Assembly (NCBI GenBank): GCA_963558565.1
Contig: CAUWGX010000007.1
Coordinates: 23,038 to 87,037 of the forward strand
Direction of reading: 5' to 3'
DNA: 64,000 nucleotides
Source of the DNA: Atopostipes sp963558565
Lineage (GTDB): Bacteria > Bacillota > Bacilli > Lactobacillales > Carnobacteriaceae_A
Shown here: piece after piece, positions 54,543 to 63,540 of the stretch
How the letters are laid out: each line of letters begins with the position of its first letter
How positions within the stretch are numbered: position 1 is the stretch's first letter
Notes under the pieces: generated by a model
Database searches by the model: none
What the model was told of the DNA's origin: nothing
What the model saw: the letters and a program-made list of their open reading frames with translations, nothing else
Program-made: the position numbers and the translations under genes

Positions 54543-55454
54543 TTACCTATTCAAGAAATTATTCATTAATTTATATGCTTCGACTAGGGGGGCCACATAA
54601 GGAGGATAAGTAATAAAACCGTGCACACTATTTAAAATACGCTGAACTTCTACTTCATTGCCCGCTCTTTTCAAAGCTCTCCCATACGCTTCTCCTTCAT
54701 CACGTAAAGGGTCATACTCTGCAGTGATAATTAAAGTAGCTGGTTGGCCACTTAAGTCATCGGCCATCAGTGGCGCAATATAAGGATTTTTCCGTACTTT
54801 TTCATCTGGCGCATACATTTCCATATATTCTTGGATCTTCTTAATAGTTAAGCCATAATCATAACCATTTGTAATAATTGAAGGAAAAGGTGAATTTTCA
54901 GTATGATCCCAATGGGTTAAAGGATACAATAATATTTGTTTTTCAGGGAGTCTTTTATTCTCTGCTCTTCTTTTTAATAAAACAGCGGCGGCTAAATTTC
55001 CTCCCGCCGAATCGCCCATGAGAATCCATTTTTTATCTTTTTGGTCCGCATTTGGGGTCAATAGCACATCCACGACACGCAAACAATCGCGTAATCCAGC
55101 AGGATAGGGATATTCTGGGGCCAAGCGATAGTCGATAGAATACACAATTCGTCCTAATTCATTGGCTAAATTGACACAAGCACTCGTATAAGTATCAATA
55201 TTTCCGAGAGCCCAACCTCCACCATGTATATAAATAATCGACTCTTCATGTTTTCGATATTCTGGATAGAAAATACGTACAGGAATTTCATGATCATCTT
55301 CAGCGGAGTAAATTTTTTCATCTAAAAAATCATAATCTTCTACAGAAGTTTTAGAGAACAGTTGCTGAATCTTTCTTACCCATACATAGTCTTCTTGCAT
55401 ATCGATTTTTGGAGACGATGCAAATTTCATCAGTAATTTGAAAAGTGGGTTCAT
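54543..55454 (-). CDS. alpha/beta hydrolase, hormone-sensitive-lipase family
   Basis: Esterase of about 303 residues with the HSL oxyanion motif HGGGWALGN, nucleophile GDSAGGNLA, acid in EYDPLRDEG and catalytic histidine in SVHGF. No signal peptide, so cytoplasmic. AAAGAGGTGA precedes the ATG. First gene of a three-gene unit with the acyltransferase and the zinc-ribbon protein; together they may make and break esters. An extended -10 TGCTAAAAT lies at 55486-55494 (minus). Confidence 0.86.
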   Translation of the reverse strand: MNPLFKLLMKFASSPKIDMQEDYVWVRKIQQLFSKTSVEDYDFLDEKIYSAEDDHEIPVRIFYPEYRKHEESIIYIHGGGWALGNIDTYTSACVNLANELGRIVYSIDYRLAPEYPYPAGLRDCLRVVDVLLTPNADQKDKKWILMGDSAGGNLAAAVLLKRRAENKRLPEKQILLYPLTHWDHTENSPFPSIITNGYDYGLTIKKIQEYMEMYAPDEKVRKNPYIAPLMADDLSGQPATLIITAEYDPLRDEGEAYGRALKRAGNEVEVQRILNSVHGFITYPPYVAPLVEAYKLMNNFLNR

Positions 55455-55601
55455 ACATTCACCTCTTTTTAATCTGTTTTTTTATATTTTAGCATATCTG
55501 TGTCCTTTCCGCAGATTTTTCCTTTAATATAATACAATAATTACAGTCAGGTTAAAATTATGAATATTATATAAATTTACCCCCTAAATTTCAAAGGCTG
55601 C

Positions 55602-55630
55602 TTGAAAAACTGTACAAACCCTAGTATAAT
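55602..55630 (+). promoter_or_regulatory. spx promoter
   Basis: -35 TTGAAA (55602-55607), 17-base spacer, -10 TATAAT (55625-55630). Confidence 0.8.
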
Positions 55631-55659
55631 GTATATTAGGAAATAAACGTTCACATTTT

Positions 55660-55709
55660 AAGAAATCTCTTAAAAGAAGATACATATAGGAATATGTGGG
55701 GGATTTCTT
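55660..55709 (+). promoter_or_regulatory. hairpin in the spx leader
   Basis: AAGAAATC (55660-55667) pairs with GATTTCTT (55702-55709), enclosing a second hairpin ACATAT/ATATGT at 55682-55697. No T-run follows, so it is not an obvious terminator. It sits in the roughly 125-base leader of spx and could affect mRNA stability or translation. Confidence 0.45.
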
Positions 55710-55763
55710 CTACTCATTAAGATGTTAGAACGAGATCTTTTTTCAAAAAAGGAGTAGATTTTG

Positions 55764-56174
55764 ATGATTAGACTTTACGTTTCACCAAGTTGTACTTCGT
55801 GTCGAAAAGCTAAGTCATGGTTAGAGGAACATGGACTAGAGTTTGAGGAAAAGAACATCTACCATGAACCATTAACTAAAGATGAAATCAAAGAAATCTT
55901 AATGTTAACAGATGAGGGAACAGAAGAAATTATTTCCTATCGTTCACAGGCTTATCAGGATCTAGAAGTAGACATCGACACTCTATCAATGAATGAATTG
56001 TTAGAATTATTTATTGAAGAACCGAGTTTGATCCGTCGTCCAATTATTATGGATGACCGACGACTACAAATTGGTTACAATGAAGAAGAAATTCGTATGT
56101 TCTTACCTAGAGAAGTTCGCCAAGTTGAACTTGCTGAAATCCACGATCGACTTGTGGAAGTTGAATCAGCATAG
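55764..56174 (+). CDS. spx: transcriptional regulator Spx
   Basis: ArsC-like regulator that binds the RNA polymerase alpha C-terminal domain and controls the thiol stress response. The redox switch C10xxC13 (SPSCTSC) is present, with the polymerase-binding glycine region LRRPIIMDDRRLQIGYN-like (LIRRPIIMDDR). 136 residues, typical. AAAAAGGAG precedes ATG 55764; a TTG one codon upstream is possible. Own promoter, structured leader and strong terminator. Degradation by ClpXP is expected but adaptor genes are not in this window. Confidence 0.93.
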   Translation: MIRLYVSPSCTSCRKAKSWLEEHGLEFEEKNIYHEPLTKDEIKEILMLTDEGTEEIISYRSQAYQDLEVDIDTLSMNELLELFIEEPSLIRRPIIMDDRRLQIGYNEEEIRMFLPREVRQVELAEIHDRLVEVESA

Positions 56175-56210
56175 AGTTTTAATTTTTAAATGAGAGGATA
56201 TTACCTCATA

Positions 56211-56250
56211 AAAAACAGACTGACTGTCTTCGGACAGTCAGTCTGTTTTT
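56211..56250. terminator. spx terminator with UUCG tetraloop
   Basis: Perfect 18-bp stem (AAAAACAGACTGACTGTC and complement) closed by TTCG, with T5 on plus. Also placed to end the converging pyruvate carboxylase transcript. Confidence 0.92.
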
Positions 56251-56274
56251 GTATTTAGAACCTATATGCTTCAA

Positions 56275-59200
56275 TTATTCAAATTCGATCAGTAAATCGT
56301 TCCCTTGGACTTGTTCTTTTTCATTCACATAAACTTCTTTTACAATACCTTCGATGGGAGCTTGAATACTGGATTCCATTTTCATCGCTTCCGTTACGAT
56401 TAACGGCTCATTTTGTTCGACTTTATCACCGGGTTTCACAAAAATTTCTACAACCGTTCCCGGCATTTGTGCCCCGATATGTTTCGGATCTGTTTTATCG
56501 GCTTTTTTTCGAACCATAACCGTTCCTTCGACATTCCGATCTTGTACTTCCACTTCTTGTGGTAATCCATTTAAATCGAAATAAACTGTACGATAGCCGC
56601 CCTCTTTCAGAGGTCCTACACTTGTCAGTTCAATCAATAAAGATTTACCAGGTTCCAGCTCCACCATAATCTGCTCATTAAGTTCTAAGCCATAGAAAAA
56701 GGTTGGTGTCTCAATAACTTGGGTTTTATTGTATTCTTCAAAGAATTTTAAATAATCTTTGTAAACTTTTGGATACATGGCATAACTCAATAATGCCTGT
56801 TCATTGATTTCTTTTTTCGGAAGGATTTGTTCCAAGTCTTCTTGCGCCTGTTCAAAATCATAAGGAGCTATGTGGTTTCCTGGACGATCCGTAATATAGT
56901 CTCGCCCTTTTAAAACAAGTTTTTGTAATTCTTTATTCATTCCTCCCGCCGGTTGTCCAATTTGACCTTGGAAAAAGCTAATCACTGATTCTGGGAAATC
57001 TAGATTCATCCCCTCTTTAAGGACACTTTCTTCATCTAAATCATTTTGTACCATATAAAGTGCCATATCCCCGACAATTTTAGAGGATGGGGTCACTTTT
57101 ACGATATCTCCAAACAATAAGTTGACGCGGCGGTACATCTCTAGAACTTCATCATAACGCTCGCCTAATCCTAAAGAATTGGCTTGTGCACGTAAGTTAC
57201 TATATTGTCCACCAGGTATTTCATAATCATAAACTTCCGTGAAAGAAGTCTTTAAATCCGTCTCAAAAGGCGCATAATATTGTCGTGTAATCTTCCAATA
57301 TTCAGCCATTTGATCGTTCGCTTCTAAATTCACGTCAATCGTTCGCTCTGTTCCTTGACGAGTATAGAAGAGAGCATTGGCATCTGGCTGCGCATTTTGC
57401 CCAGCTAAAGCTGCGTTGGCGGTATCGACAATATCTACACCGGCATCAATTGCTCGCGAATACATCGGGATAGCATTCCCACTTGTATCGTGTGAGTGCA
57501 GATGAATCGGAAGATTAATTTCATTTTTAAGGGTTTGGATTAATTGATAAGCAGCTTCTGGTTTCAAGATTCCAGACATATCTTTAATCCCTAAGAAATG
57601 TACCCCTTGGGCTTCAATCTCTTTGGCTAAATTGACATAATAATCTAATGTATAAATGTCTGAACGTTCTGGATCTAAAAGGTCTCCCGTATAACACAAG
57701 GTTCCTTCCACCATTTTTCCTGTCTTTAAGGCTTCTTCGATTGGTAATTTCATCGTTTCTATCCAGTTTAAAGAATCAAAAATTCTGAAAACATCAATAC
57801 CCGTTTCGGCACTGGTTTGAATAAACTTCTGGATCACATTGTCGGGATAATTTTTATAACCCACAGCATTCGAAGCGCGTAATAACATTTGGAAAGGAAT
57901 ATCGGGAATTAATGCGCGTAATTCTTCTAACCGTTCCCACGGACTCTCTCTTAAGAAGTTATAAGCCACATCAAAAGTAGCGCCACCCCACATTTCTAAT
58001 GAAAAATAGTCTTTCATTGTTTCGTTCATATAAGGCGCAATCCGTGTCATATCATCGGTACGTAAGCGCGTTGTTAATAAAGATTGATGCGCATCCCGTA
58101 AAGTTGTGTCTGTCAATAAGGCATTCGTATTAGCTAAAACTGCTTTTGACACAGCTTCTGGCCCTTTTTCATCCAACATATGTTTAAAAGTGCGTTTGTC
58201 GGCTGCTAACCCTTTTGAATTTTTATGCGATCCTCGAGTTGAGATTCTTTCAAATTGTGGGACCGTTCTTGTTTCAAATTTCGGCTTTTTATCTGTATTG
58301 ATTCCTGGGAAACCATTGACTGTTACATCCGCAATATATTCCAAGATTTTTAAGCCACGATTACGCGGAGGCACAAAATCAAAAAGTTCCGGATAATCTT
58401 GAATAAAGGTTGTATCATAATCGCCTGCCGAGAATTTTGGATGTTGCATAATGTTTTTCAAGAAACTGATATTCGTCGTAACACCGACAACCTTCAGCTC
58501 GTCGAGCGCTCTTTTCATTTTAGAAATTGTCTCATGCACACTTGCTCCACTGGCCGTAATTTTGACGAGTAAAGAGTCATAGTAAGGTGAAATCACAGCC
58601 CCGCGAAAAGCATCGCCGGCATCCAAACGTAAGCCTGGTCCTCCCGGAGATTGATAGCCGATGATTTTTCCAGTATCTGGTGCAAAATTATTTAAAGGAT
58701 CTTCTGTTGTAATCCGGCTTTGAATCGCATAACCGTTCACTTCAATGTCTTCTTGCGCTGGCATAGCAATCACTTCACCAAAAAGATTTTCGCCATCAGC
58801 GATTAAAATTTGTGTTTTAACAATGTCAATTCCTGTTATTTTTTCAGTGATCGTATGCTCTACCTGCACCCGTGGATTGACTTCGATGAAATAAAAATCA
58901 TCGCCAGAAACTAAAAACTCTACCGTCCCTGCGTTGACATATTCTACATGGTTCATTAATTGTAAGGCCGCCTCACATAATTGCTCACGCATTTTTTCGG
59001 GCAAACCATAAGCGGGAGCTACTTCAACAACTTTCTGATGACGTCTTTGAACTGAACAGTCCCGTTCATAAAGATGAACTACATTTCCATGTTCATCGCC
59101 TAAGATTTGAACTTCAATATGTTTTGGATGGGCAATATATTTTTCAATATAAAGTGCGTCATTGCCAAATGAGTTCATCGCTTCTGACTTGGTCCGGTCA

Positions 59201-59751
59201 TAAGCTTCTTGAACCTCACTTTCTTTAGTCACAATACGCATTCCTTTACCGCCACCACCACTTACAGCTTTGATAATAAGAGGATAACCATAGTTTTCAC
59301 CAAACTGATAAACTTCATCAACAGACGAGATCTTGCCCTCTGTTCCTGGTATAACTTGTAAACCAGCGCCGATGGCTGTTTCTCGTGCACGCGTTTTATT
59401 GCCAAACATTTCTAAGTGTCGAAGTTTGGGACCGATAAAAATAATCCCCTCTTCGGCACAGCGATGCGCGAACTCTTCATTTTCACTTAAAAAACCATAA
59501 CCTGGATGAATCGCATCGACATTTTTTTCTTTAGCCAAAGCTAAAATGCCTTCAATATCTAAATAAGCTTGCGTCGGGCTTTTTCCCTCCCCAATCAAAT
59601 AGGATTCATCTGCTTTTTGCCGATGTAGGGTACCCACATCTTCTTTTGAATAGATACCAATTGTTTTGAGTCCCAACTCATGACTAGCTCGCATAATACG
59701 AGTAGCAATTTCTCCTCGGTTAGCGACTAAAACAGTTTGTATTTTATTCAT
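56275..59751 (-). CDS. pycA: pyruvate carboxylase
   Basis: Biotin enzyme making oxaloacetate from pyruvate and bicarbonate. Order: biotin carboxylase (ATP-grasp with SGGGGKGMR, residues 1-450), carboxyltransferase (TLRDAHQSLL, metal-site IKDMSG with the carbamylated Lys, HLHSHDTSGN), allosteric linker, and biotinyl domain with AMKMESS near the end. 1158 residues, full length. The conserved T(N/S)QPS-like loop after VDTA reads AALAGQNAQPDANA, an unusual variant, while the later KVTPSSKIVGD threonine is kept. ATG 59751 follows GAGGAG. It lies 39 bases after an epimerase gene. Supplies aspartate and glutamate carbon in an organism without a full citrate cycle, by inference. Confidence 0.94.
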   Translation of the reverse strand: MNKIQTVLVANRGEIATRIMRASHELGLKTIGIYSKEDVGTLHRQKADESYLIGEGKSPTQAYLDIEGILALAKEKNVDAIHPGYGFLSENEEFAHRCAEEGIIFIGPKLRHLEMFGNKTRARETAIGAGLQVIPGTEGKISSVDEVYQFGENYGYPLIIKAVSGGGGKGMRIVTKESEVQEAYDRTKSEAMNSFGNDALYIEKYIAHPKHIEVQILGDEHGNVVHLYERDCSVQRRHQKVVEVAPAYGLPEKMREQLCEAALQLMNHVEYVNAGTVEFLVSGDDFYFIEVNPRVQVEHTITEKITGIDIVKTQILIADGENLFGEVIAMPAQEDIEVNGYAIQSRITTEDPLNNFAPDTGKIIGYQSPGGPGLRLDAGDAFRGAVISPYYDSLLVKITASGASVHETISKMKRALDELKVVGVTTNISFLKNIMQHPKFSAGDYDTTFIQDYPELFDFVPPRNRGLKILEYIADVTVNGFPGINTDKKPKFETRTVPQFERISTRGSHKNSKGLAADKRTFKHMLDEKGPEAVSKAVLANTNALLTDTTLRDAHQSLLTTRLRTDDMTRIAPYMNETMKDYFSLEMWGGATFDVAYNFLRESPWERLEELRALIPDIPFQMLLRASNAVGYKNYPDNVIQKFIQTSAETGIDVFRIFDSLNWIETMKLPIEEALKTGKMVEGTLCYTGDLLDPERSDIYTLDYYVNLAKEIEAQGVHFLGIKDMSGILKPEAAYQLIQTLKNEINLPIHLHSHDTSGNAIPMYSRAIDAGVDIVDTANAALAGQNAQPDANALFYTRQGTERTIDVNLEANDQMAEYWKITRQYYAPFETDLKTSFTEVYDYEIPGGQYSNLRAQANSLGLGERYDEVLEMYRRVNLLFGDIVKVTPSSKIVGDMALYMVQNDLDEESVLKEGMNLDFPESVISFFQGQIGQPAGGMNKELQKLVLKGRDYITDRPGNHIAPYDFEQAQEDLEQILPKKEINEQALLSYAMYPKVYKDYLKFFEEYNKTQVIETPTFFYGLELNEQIMVELEPGKSLLIELTSVGPLKEGGYRTVYFDLNGLPQEVEVQDRNVEGTVMVRKKADKTDPKHIGAQMPGTVVEIFVKPGDKVEQNEPLIVTEAMKMESSIQAPIEGIVKEVYVNEKEQVQGNDLLIEFE

Positions 59752-59790
59752 ATTCTCAACTCCTCTTCTACACATAAAAAATAAGTGATC

Positions 59791-60666
59791 TTATCTCCCA
59801 GTCTGAATCGCTCGAATTAAAGGTTTCAACCAATCGGCTAGTTGTGCAAGCGGGAAACCTTCTGTTTCGATCTTATCTGAAATTAAATATTGATCATGAG
59901 AAACACTAAAGGGAGAGCTCATTTCTTTCTCACCAGTATACTCAACATGAATCGACTTCTCAACACCTTCTTCAAGCCAATCGAGCAGAGTTCCAATCGT
60001 GATCGCGTCTTTTGCGCTTACATTAAAAATACCTTCTTTTTCATTTTCAATCGCCCAGACAATAGCGTCAGCCGCTTTACTCCCTTTTATATAATTCACT
60101 TTATATGCTTCATTTTCAAAATAAATCGTCTCATTCTTTAGCGCTTTTCTAACATAAAAATGAAGACGCTCCGTATAATCATCCGTGTCTAAAACGATTG
60201 GAAAACGGAAAGCGGTCACTTTAAATGGCGCTTTAGTGAATAAAATGGTTTCTGCTTGTCGTTTCCCTTCCCCATAATCCACTTGTAGATGAGGATCTAT
60301 GCGATAAGTTAAAGGGTCGAAGTCTTCTTCTCGATAACCATCTTTTGCGCCTGTATAAACGGCCATACTCGATGTAAAGTATAGATGCTTTGTCACATCG
60401 CCCAATTTTTGAATCAATAGTTCAGCGTCCTCTTTTGTATAGCAAACATTGTCAAATACTGCTTCCCATTGTTGACTCGTTACTTCTGTCCAGCCATTAT
60501 GCTGTGCATCTCGTGCATCTAAAGTAATATGATTAACTGCTTCACCAAATGGATGCAGCTTGTTCCCACGCGTCGCTATTGTGACTTCATGTCCATGTTT
60601 TAGGAGTCGTTCGACAGCTTTCTTACCAAAAAACTGTGTACCTCCTATAACTAGAATTTTCTTCAT
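59791..60666 (-). CDS. NAD-dependent epimerase/dehydratase family protein
   Basis: Extended short-chain dehydrogenase of 291 residues: NAD-binding VIGGTQFFGKKAVERLL at the N-terminus, a CSSMAVY-like segment (YFTSSMAVYTGAK), and the active-site tyrosine region YGEGKRQAE (YxxxK). It resembles the plant CSP41/mRNA-binding-like and UDP-sugar epimerase groups. Substrate not identifiable. ATG 60666 has GGTGGGAG upstream; a longer frame to 60696 has no site. Directly upstream of pycA, possibly co-transcribed. Confidence 0.8.
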   Translation of the reverse strand: MKKILVIGGTQFFGKKAVERLLKHGHEVTIATRGNKLHPFGEAVNHITLDARDAQHNGWTEVTSQQWEAVFDNVCYTKEDAELLIQKLGDVTKHLYFTSSMAVYTGAKDGYREEDFDPLTYRIDPHLQVDYGEGKRQAETILFTKAPFKVTAFRFPIVLDTDDYTERLHFYVRKALKNETIYFENEAYKVNYIKGSKAADAIVWAIENEKEGIFNVSAKDAITIGTLLDWLEEGVEKSIHVEYTGEKEMSSPFSVSHDQYLISDKIETEGFPLAQLADWLKPLIRAIQTGR

Positions 60667-60931
60667 GTTACTCCCACCTTTCTTTCCACCTATCATACCA
60701 AAAGTTAAACAAGTTACTAATCAAAAGTAACTGCTTTCATTTTTTTAACTTAGATGTGCTCATGTTGAAGTCTCTTTTCAGAAAACTTAAGGTGTTTTTC
60801 AAAAATATATTTCCTAAGCAGTCGATGCTCAGTAAGGGGTTTGCGGAAAATATTAAGCACATTGCTGGCATCCGTCTATAAGACGTGCTATAAATGGCAT
60901 AAGAGTTATTTAAATACAAGGAGGAATTTTT

Positions 60932-61384
60932 ATGCCATGGGATATGAATGATTACCCAGATTCAATGAAAAATATGGACCCACTCGTACGAAAAAAAGCC
61001 ATTGATATTGCGAATGCTCTAGAAGATGAAGGTTATGAAGAAGGACGCCTCATCCCTATTGCGCACTCACAAGCTCAAGAATGGTATGATAATGCTTCGG
61101 ATGAAGAAAAGAAAGAATTTGAAAAAGCGGATAATCCTCAAAAAGATGATCAACATGAAGAATCAGGCAACCCTGACTTAGTAGACAATGACGTTCAAGT
61201 CATTTATGAAGAGGATGTTTGGAAAGTTTGGACAAAAGGAGCCAAACGTCCTGATGAAACCTTTGATCACAAAGATGATGCCGTGGACCATGCAGAAAAA
61301 GTAGCGGCAAATAAAGAAAGTACATTATTTATTTATAAACAAGATGGCGATCTCCAAACGACGAAAAAACCAAGTCGCGACTAA
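60932..61384 (+). CDS. YdaT-like stress protein, DUF2188
   Basis: The N-terminal 60 residues (MPWDMNDYPDSMKN, KKAIDIANALEDEGYEEGRLIPIAHSQA) match the YdaT-type segment annotated as a ChaB-like/stress protein, and the C-terminus (DVWKVWTKGAKRPDETFDHKDDAVDHAEKVA) is a DUF2188 module, usually about 70 residues. A Glu/Asp-rich linker joins them. General stress proteins of this type are under SigB in B. subtilis. AAGGAGG precedes the ATG. The 235-base gap upstream holds a TATAAA box near 60887 but no convincing -35. Confidence 0.8.
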   Translation: MPWDMNDYPDSMKNMDPLVRKKAIDIANALEDEGYEEGRLIPIAHSQAQEWYDNASDEEKKEFEKADNPQKDDQHEESGNPDLVDNDVQVIYEEDVWKVWTKGAKRPDETFDHKDDAVDHAEKVAANKESTLFIYKQDGDLQTTKKPSRD

Positions 61385-61412
61385 CACTTTTTAACATTTT
61401 AAAAAGAGATAG

Positions 61413-61461
61413 AAAAAACTTCCTACGTATTCACTCAAAAGAATACATAGGAAGTTTTCTT
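61413..61461. terminator. terminator between the YdaT-like and VanZ-like genes
   Basis: AAAACTTCCTACGTATTC pairs with GAATACATAGGAAGTTTT (one mismatch); TTTTCTTTT follows on plus and TTTTTTCT on minus. Confidence 0.85.
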
Positions 61462-61974
61462 TTAGGCATTTGCCAAAAAAAGTAAGACAAATAGACAAGA
61501 GATACCAAGTGTTCCTGTCATGGCTACTGTATTTAATATTTTAATCGAATGATTTTTAAAGAATTTTTGTGAGAACAAACAGACGACGATACCAAACACT
61601 CCCCCTAAAGTATTGGTCAACAAATCTGTAATATCTGTTGCTCCAATCGCAAAAACGTACTGCAGCCCTTCGAAAGCCAAACTCGCTAAAACGATGGGCA
61701 TCATCTTCTTCAGAAAATTCCACTCTGGTTTTAACATATTCATATAAAGACCAAAGGGGATAAAAATCAATACATTATTCAAAACCTCACTATAATCGAG
61801 TTGGTTATTTCTAACGGCCGTCCCCGCAAAAGGTACCCAATTTACGCTTCTTAAGGAAGGCAATTCTTGAAATGTAAAAGAAAATTTAAAAACAATGATC
61901 CATATGAGAATGATCAAATAAAATATAAATAAAAAAAGAGTCATCTTTCTTGAATTTCTGTTCAATGAATTCAT
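61462..61974 (-). CDS. VanZ family protein
   Basis: A 170-residue membrane protein with four to five helices and VanZ-family motifs: SVNWVPFAGTAVRN, EVLNNVLIFIPFGLYM and the acidic FEGLQYVFAIGATDITDLLTNTLGG. Some homologues give low-level teicoplanin resistance, but most chromosomal VanZ proteins have no assigned function. No van cluster is present. Confidence 0.85.
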   Translation of the reverse strand: MNSLNRNSRKMTLFLFIFYLIILIWIIVFKFSFTFQELPSLRSVNWVPFAGTAVRNNQLDYSEVLNNVLIFIPFGLYMNMLKPEWNFLKKMMPIVLASLAFEGLQYVFAIGATDITDLLTNTLGGVFGIVVCLFSQKFFKNHSIKILNTVAMTGTLGISCLFVLLFLANA

Positions 61975-62070
61975 CTAATCACCGGCTTTCTCCGTCAATA
62001 ATACATAAGATATCATTTCATTGAACGCTTGTCTATAAATTTCAATCAGAGAAATTCTGACCATTTTTCA

Positions 62071-62116
62071 TAAAAAAAAAACGATGACACATCCTGTTTA
62101 TAGATGCATCATCGTT
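62071..62116 (-). terminator. terminator of the TM-helix channel gene
   Basis: Minus strand: AACGATGATGCATC pairs with GATGTGTCATCGTT (imperfect in the middle), followed by an uninterrupted run of ten T. Confidence 0.9.
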
Positions 62117-62159
62117 GATTAAATTTATTTTTTTAATTTCTGTTCTCAATCAATTATTT

Positions 62160-63425
62160 TTAGTTTGCATTATTATTTGATGATTGAGTGTTTGGTTTAT
62201 TGCTTTCTTCATCTACTTTGTTATCTAGTTTTTCTAATTGTTTTCTAGCAAAGTCACGGCCACCAAGACCAAATGATAGTGCGAATGCGACTGAAAGCCC
62301 ACCAATGATAAAGATAAACGCTGTATTCACAATGTTACTTGCGAAATTCAATTGATCTAATACCATAAAGAGAGCGAAAGCGATTAGTACGTATTGCACT
62401 AATTGTCCAGCCCATTTGCTGCCAGTTGATTGAGAAATTAAACCTGCAATCCACTGTCCACCAATAACACCTAAACCTAAAATAATGATTGCAAACACTA
62501 CGTTAGGTAAGTAAGCAATAATAGCAGCACCAATCGTATTTAATACCGCTAAGTTTAAAGCGTTCAACGCTTCAACAAAGAAGAATAAACCGATAAGAAC
62601 AGCAACTACTTGCCCACTAATTTGAGCTAAGTCTAATTTTTGAGCCCCTTTAACATTCATATTATCTGTTAATTTATTAATGCCTGTTCCTTGTAATAGG
62701 TTTGACACTAAGTCACCAACAAATTTCGCGATCGCCATTCCTACTCCAAGTAAAATGACTGCGACAAGAATGTTAGGAATTGCAGCTAAGATTGAGTTTA
62801 GAACATTTACAATCGGCTCAGAAATTGAGCGGATACCTAATGTTTCAAGAGCAACAACTAAAATTGGAATTAATACAATGACGTAAGCAATATTTGCTAA
62901 AACATTCGCAATTGTATCTTTTTGCTCACGAGAAACGCCCTCTGAAGCATCTGTTTTTCCAGTTTGGGCAGTTAGTTTAGAAACCCAGCGATCAACATTG
63001 ATTGATAAAGCTAGATTATAAACTAAATTCTTAACAAATTTACCAACAATAAGTGCGATTGCTCCAAGAACAATTGCTCCAATTAAGTTTGGTAAGAAAC
63101 CTAGAGCAATGTTTAACATATTTTGAATTGGGGCAGATACCGACGTCAATCCAAACGTCTCAAAAATACCAGGTAAGAACAACACCCAGACTAAGTAATA
63201 TAATACCTTAGATAGGGTATCAATCATACTTCTTCCCTGATCAGCCGATTGGACGGCGCCCCAATTTTCTAAGCGTTCATCCAAGTTCATAGCAGTAAGT
63301 CCTTTGCGGAATCCACTTCTAACAAGTGTAGCCACTAACCAAGCCACAAGAATTAATACGATTCCACCAATCACACTAGGTAGCATGCCAGCTAGTGAGT
63401 GCCACATATTTGATAATTGGTCCAT
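62160..63425 (-). CDS. four-repeat TM-helix protein (CmpX-like putative mechanosensitive channel)
   Basis: 421 residues with four copies of a 35-40 residue unit that contains a LP-x-(L/V)-(I/V) turn and a glycine-rich helix: LAGMLPSVIGGIVLILVAWLV (residue 11), LGFLPNLIGAIVLGAIALIVG (about 108), LAAIPNILVAVILLGVGMAIA (about 210) and YLPNVVFAIIILGLGVIGGQW (about 305). This is the conserved TM-helix repeat (PF05552) seen in some mechanosensitive channels, but I see no MscS beta domain. It ends in a Asn/Ser-rich cytoplasmic tail. GGAGAG precedes the ATG. Confidence 0.8.
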   Translation of the reverse strand: MDQLSNMWHSLAGMLPSVIGGIVLILVAWLVATLVRSGFRKGLTAMNLDERLENWGAVQSADQGRSMIDTLSKVLYYLVWVLFLPGIFETFGLTSVSAPIQNMLNIALGFLPNLIGAIVLGAIALIVGKFVKNLVYNLALSINVDRWVSKLTAQTGKTDASEGVSREQKDTIANVLANIAYVIVLIPILVVALETLGIRSISEPIVNVLNSILAAIPNILVAVILLGVGMAIAKFVGDLVSNLLQGTGINKLTDNMNVKGAQKLDLAQISGQVVAVLIGLFFFVEALNALNLAVLNTIGAAIIAYLPNVVFAIIILGLGVIGGQWIAGLISQSTGSKWAGQLVQYVLIAFALFMVLDQLNFASNIVNTAFIFIIGGLSVAFALSFGLGGRDFARKQLEKLDNKVDEESNKPNTQSSNNNAN

Positions 63426-63472
63426 AAATATACTCTCCTTTATAATTTCATTTAAATTATGTATCTGGTGAC

Positions 63473-63501
63473 AGTATATGAATAAATAATGAAGATATAA
63501 A
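63473..63501 (-). promoter_or_regulatory. promoter of the TM-helix channel gene
   Basis: -35 TTTATA (63496-63501), 17-base spacer, -10 TATACT (63473-63478). A small palindrome GCGTTACGC abuts the -35 at about 63502-63510. Confidence 0.55.
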
Positions 63502-63540
63502 GCGTTACGCCTCGGAAATCAGAAAAAAAGACCAAAAAGC

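Noticed and set aside
56275..59751. Loss of the catalytic threonine in pyruvate carboxylase
   Set aside because: Counting from the carbamylated lysine places the catalytic threonine in KVTPSSK, which is intact; only a neighbouring loop is unusual.
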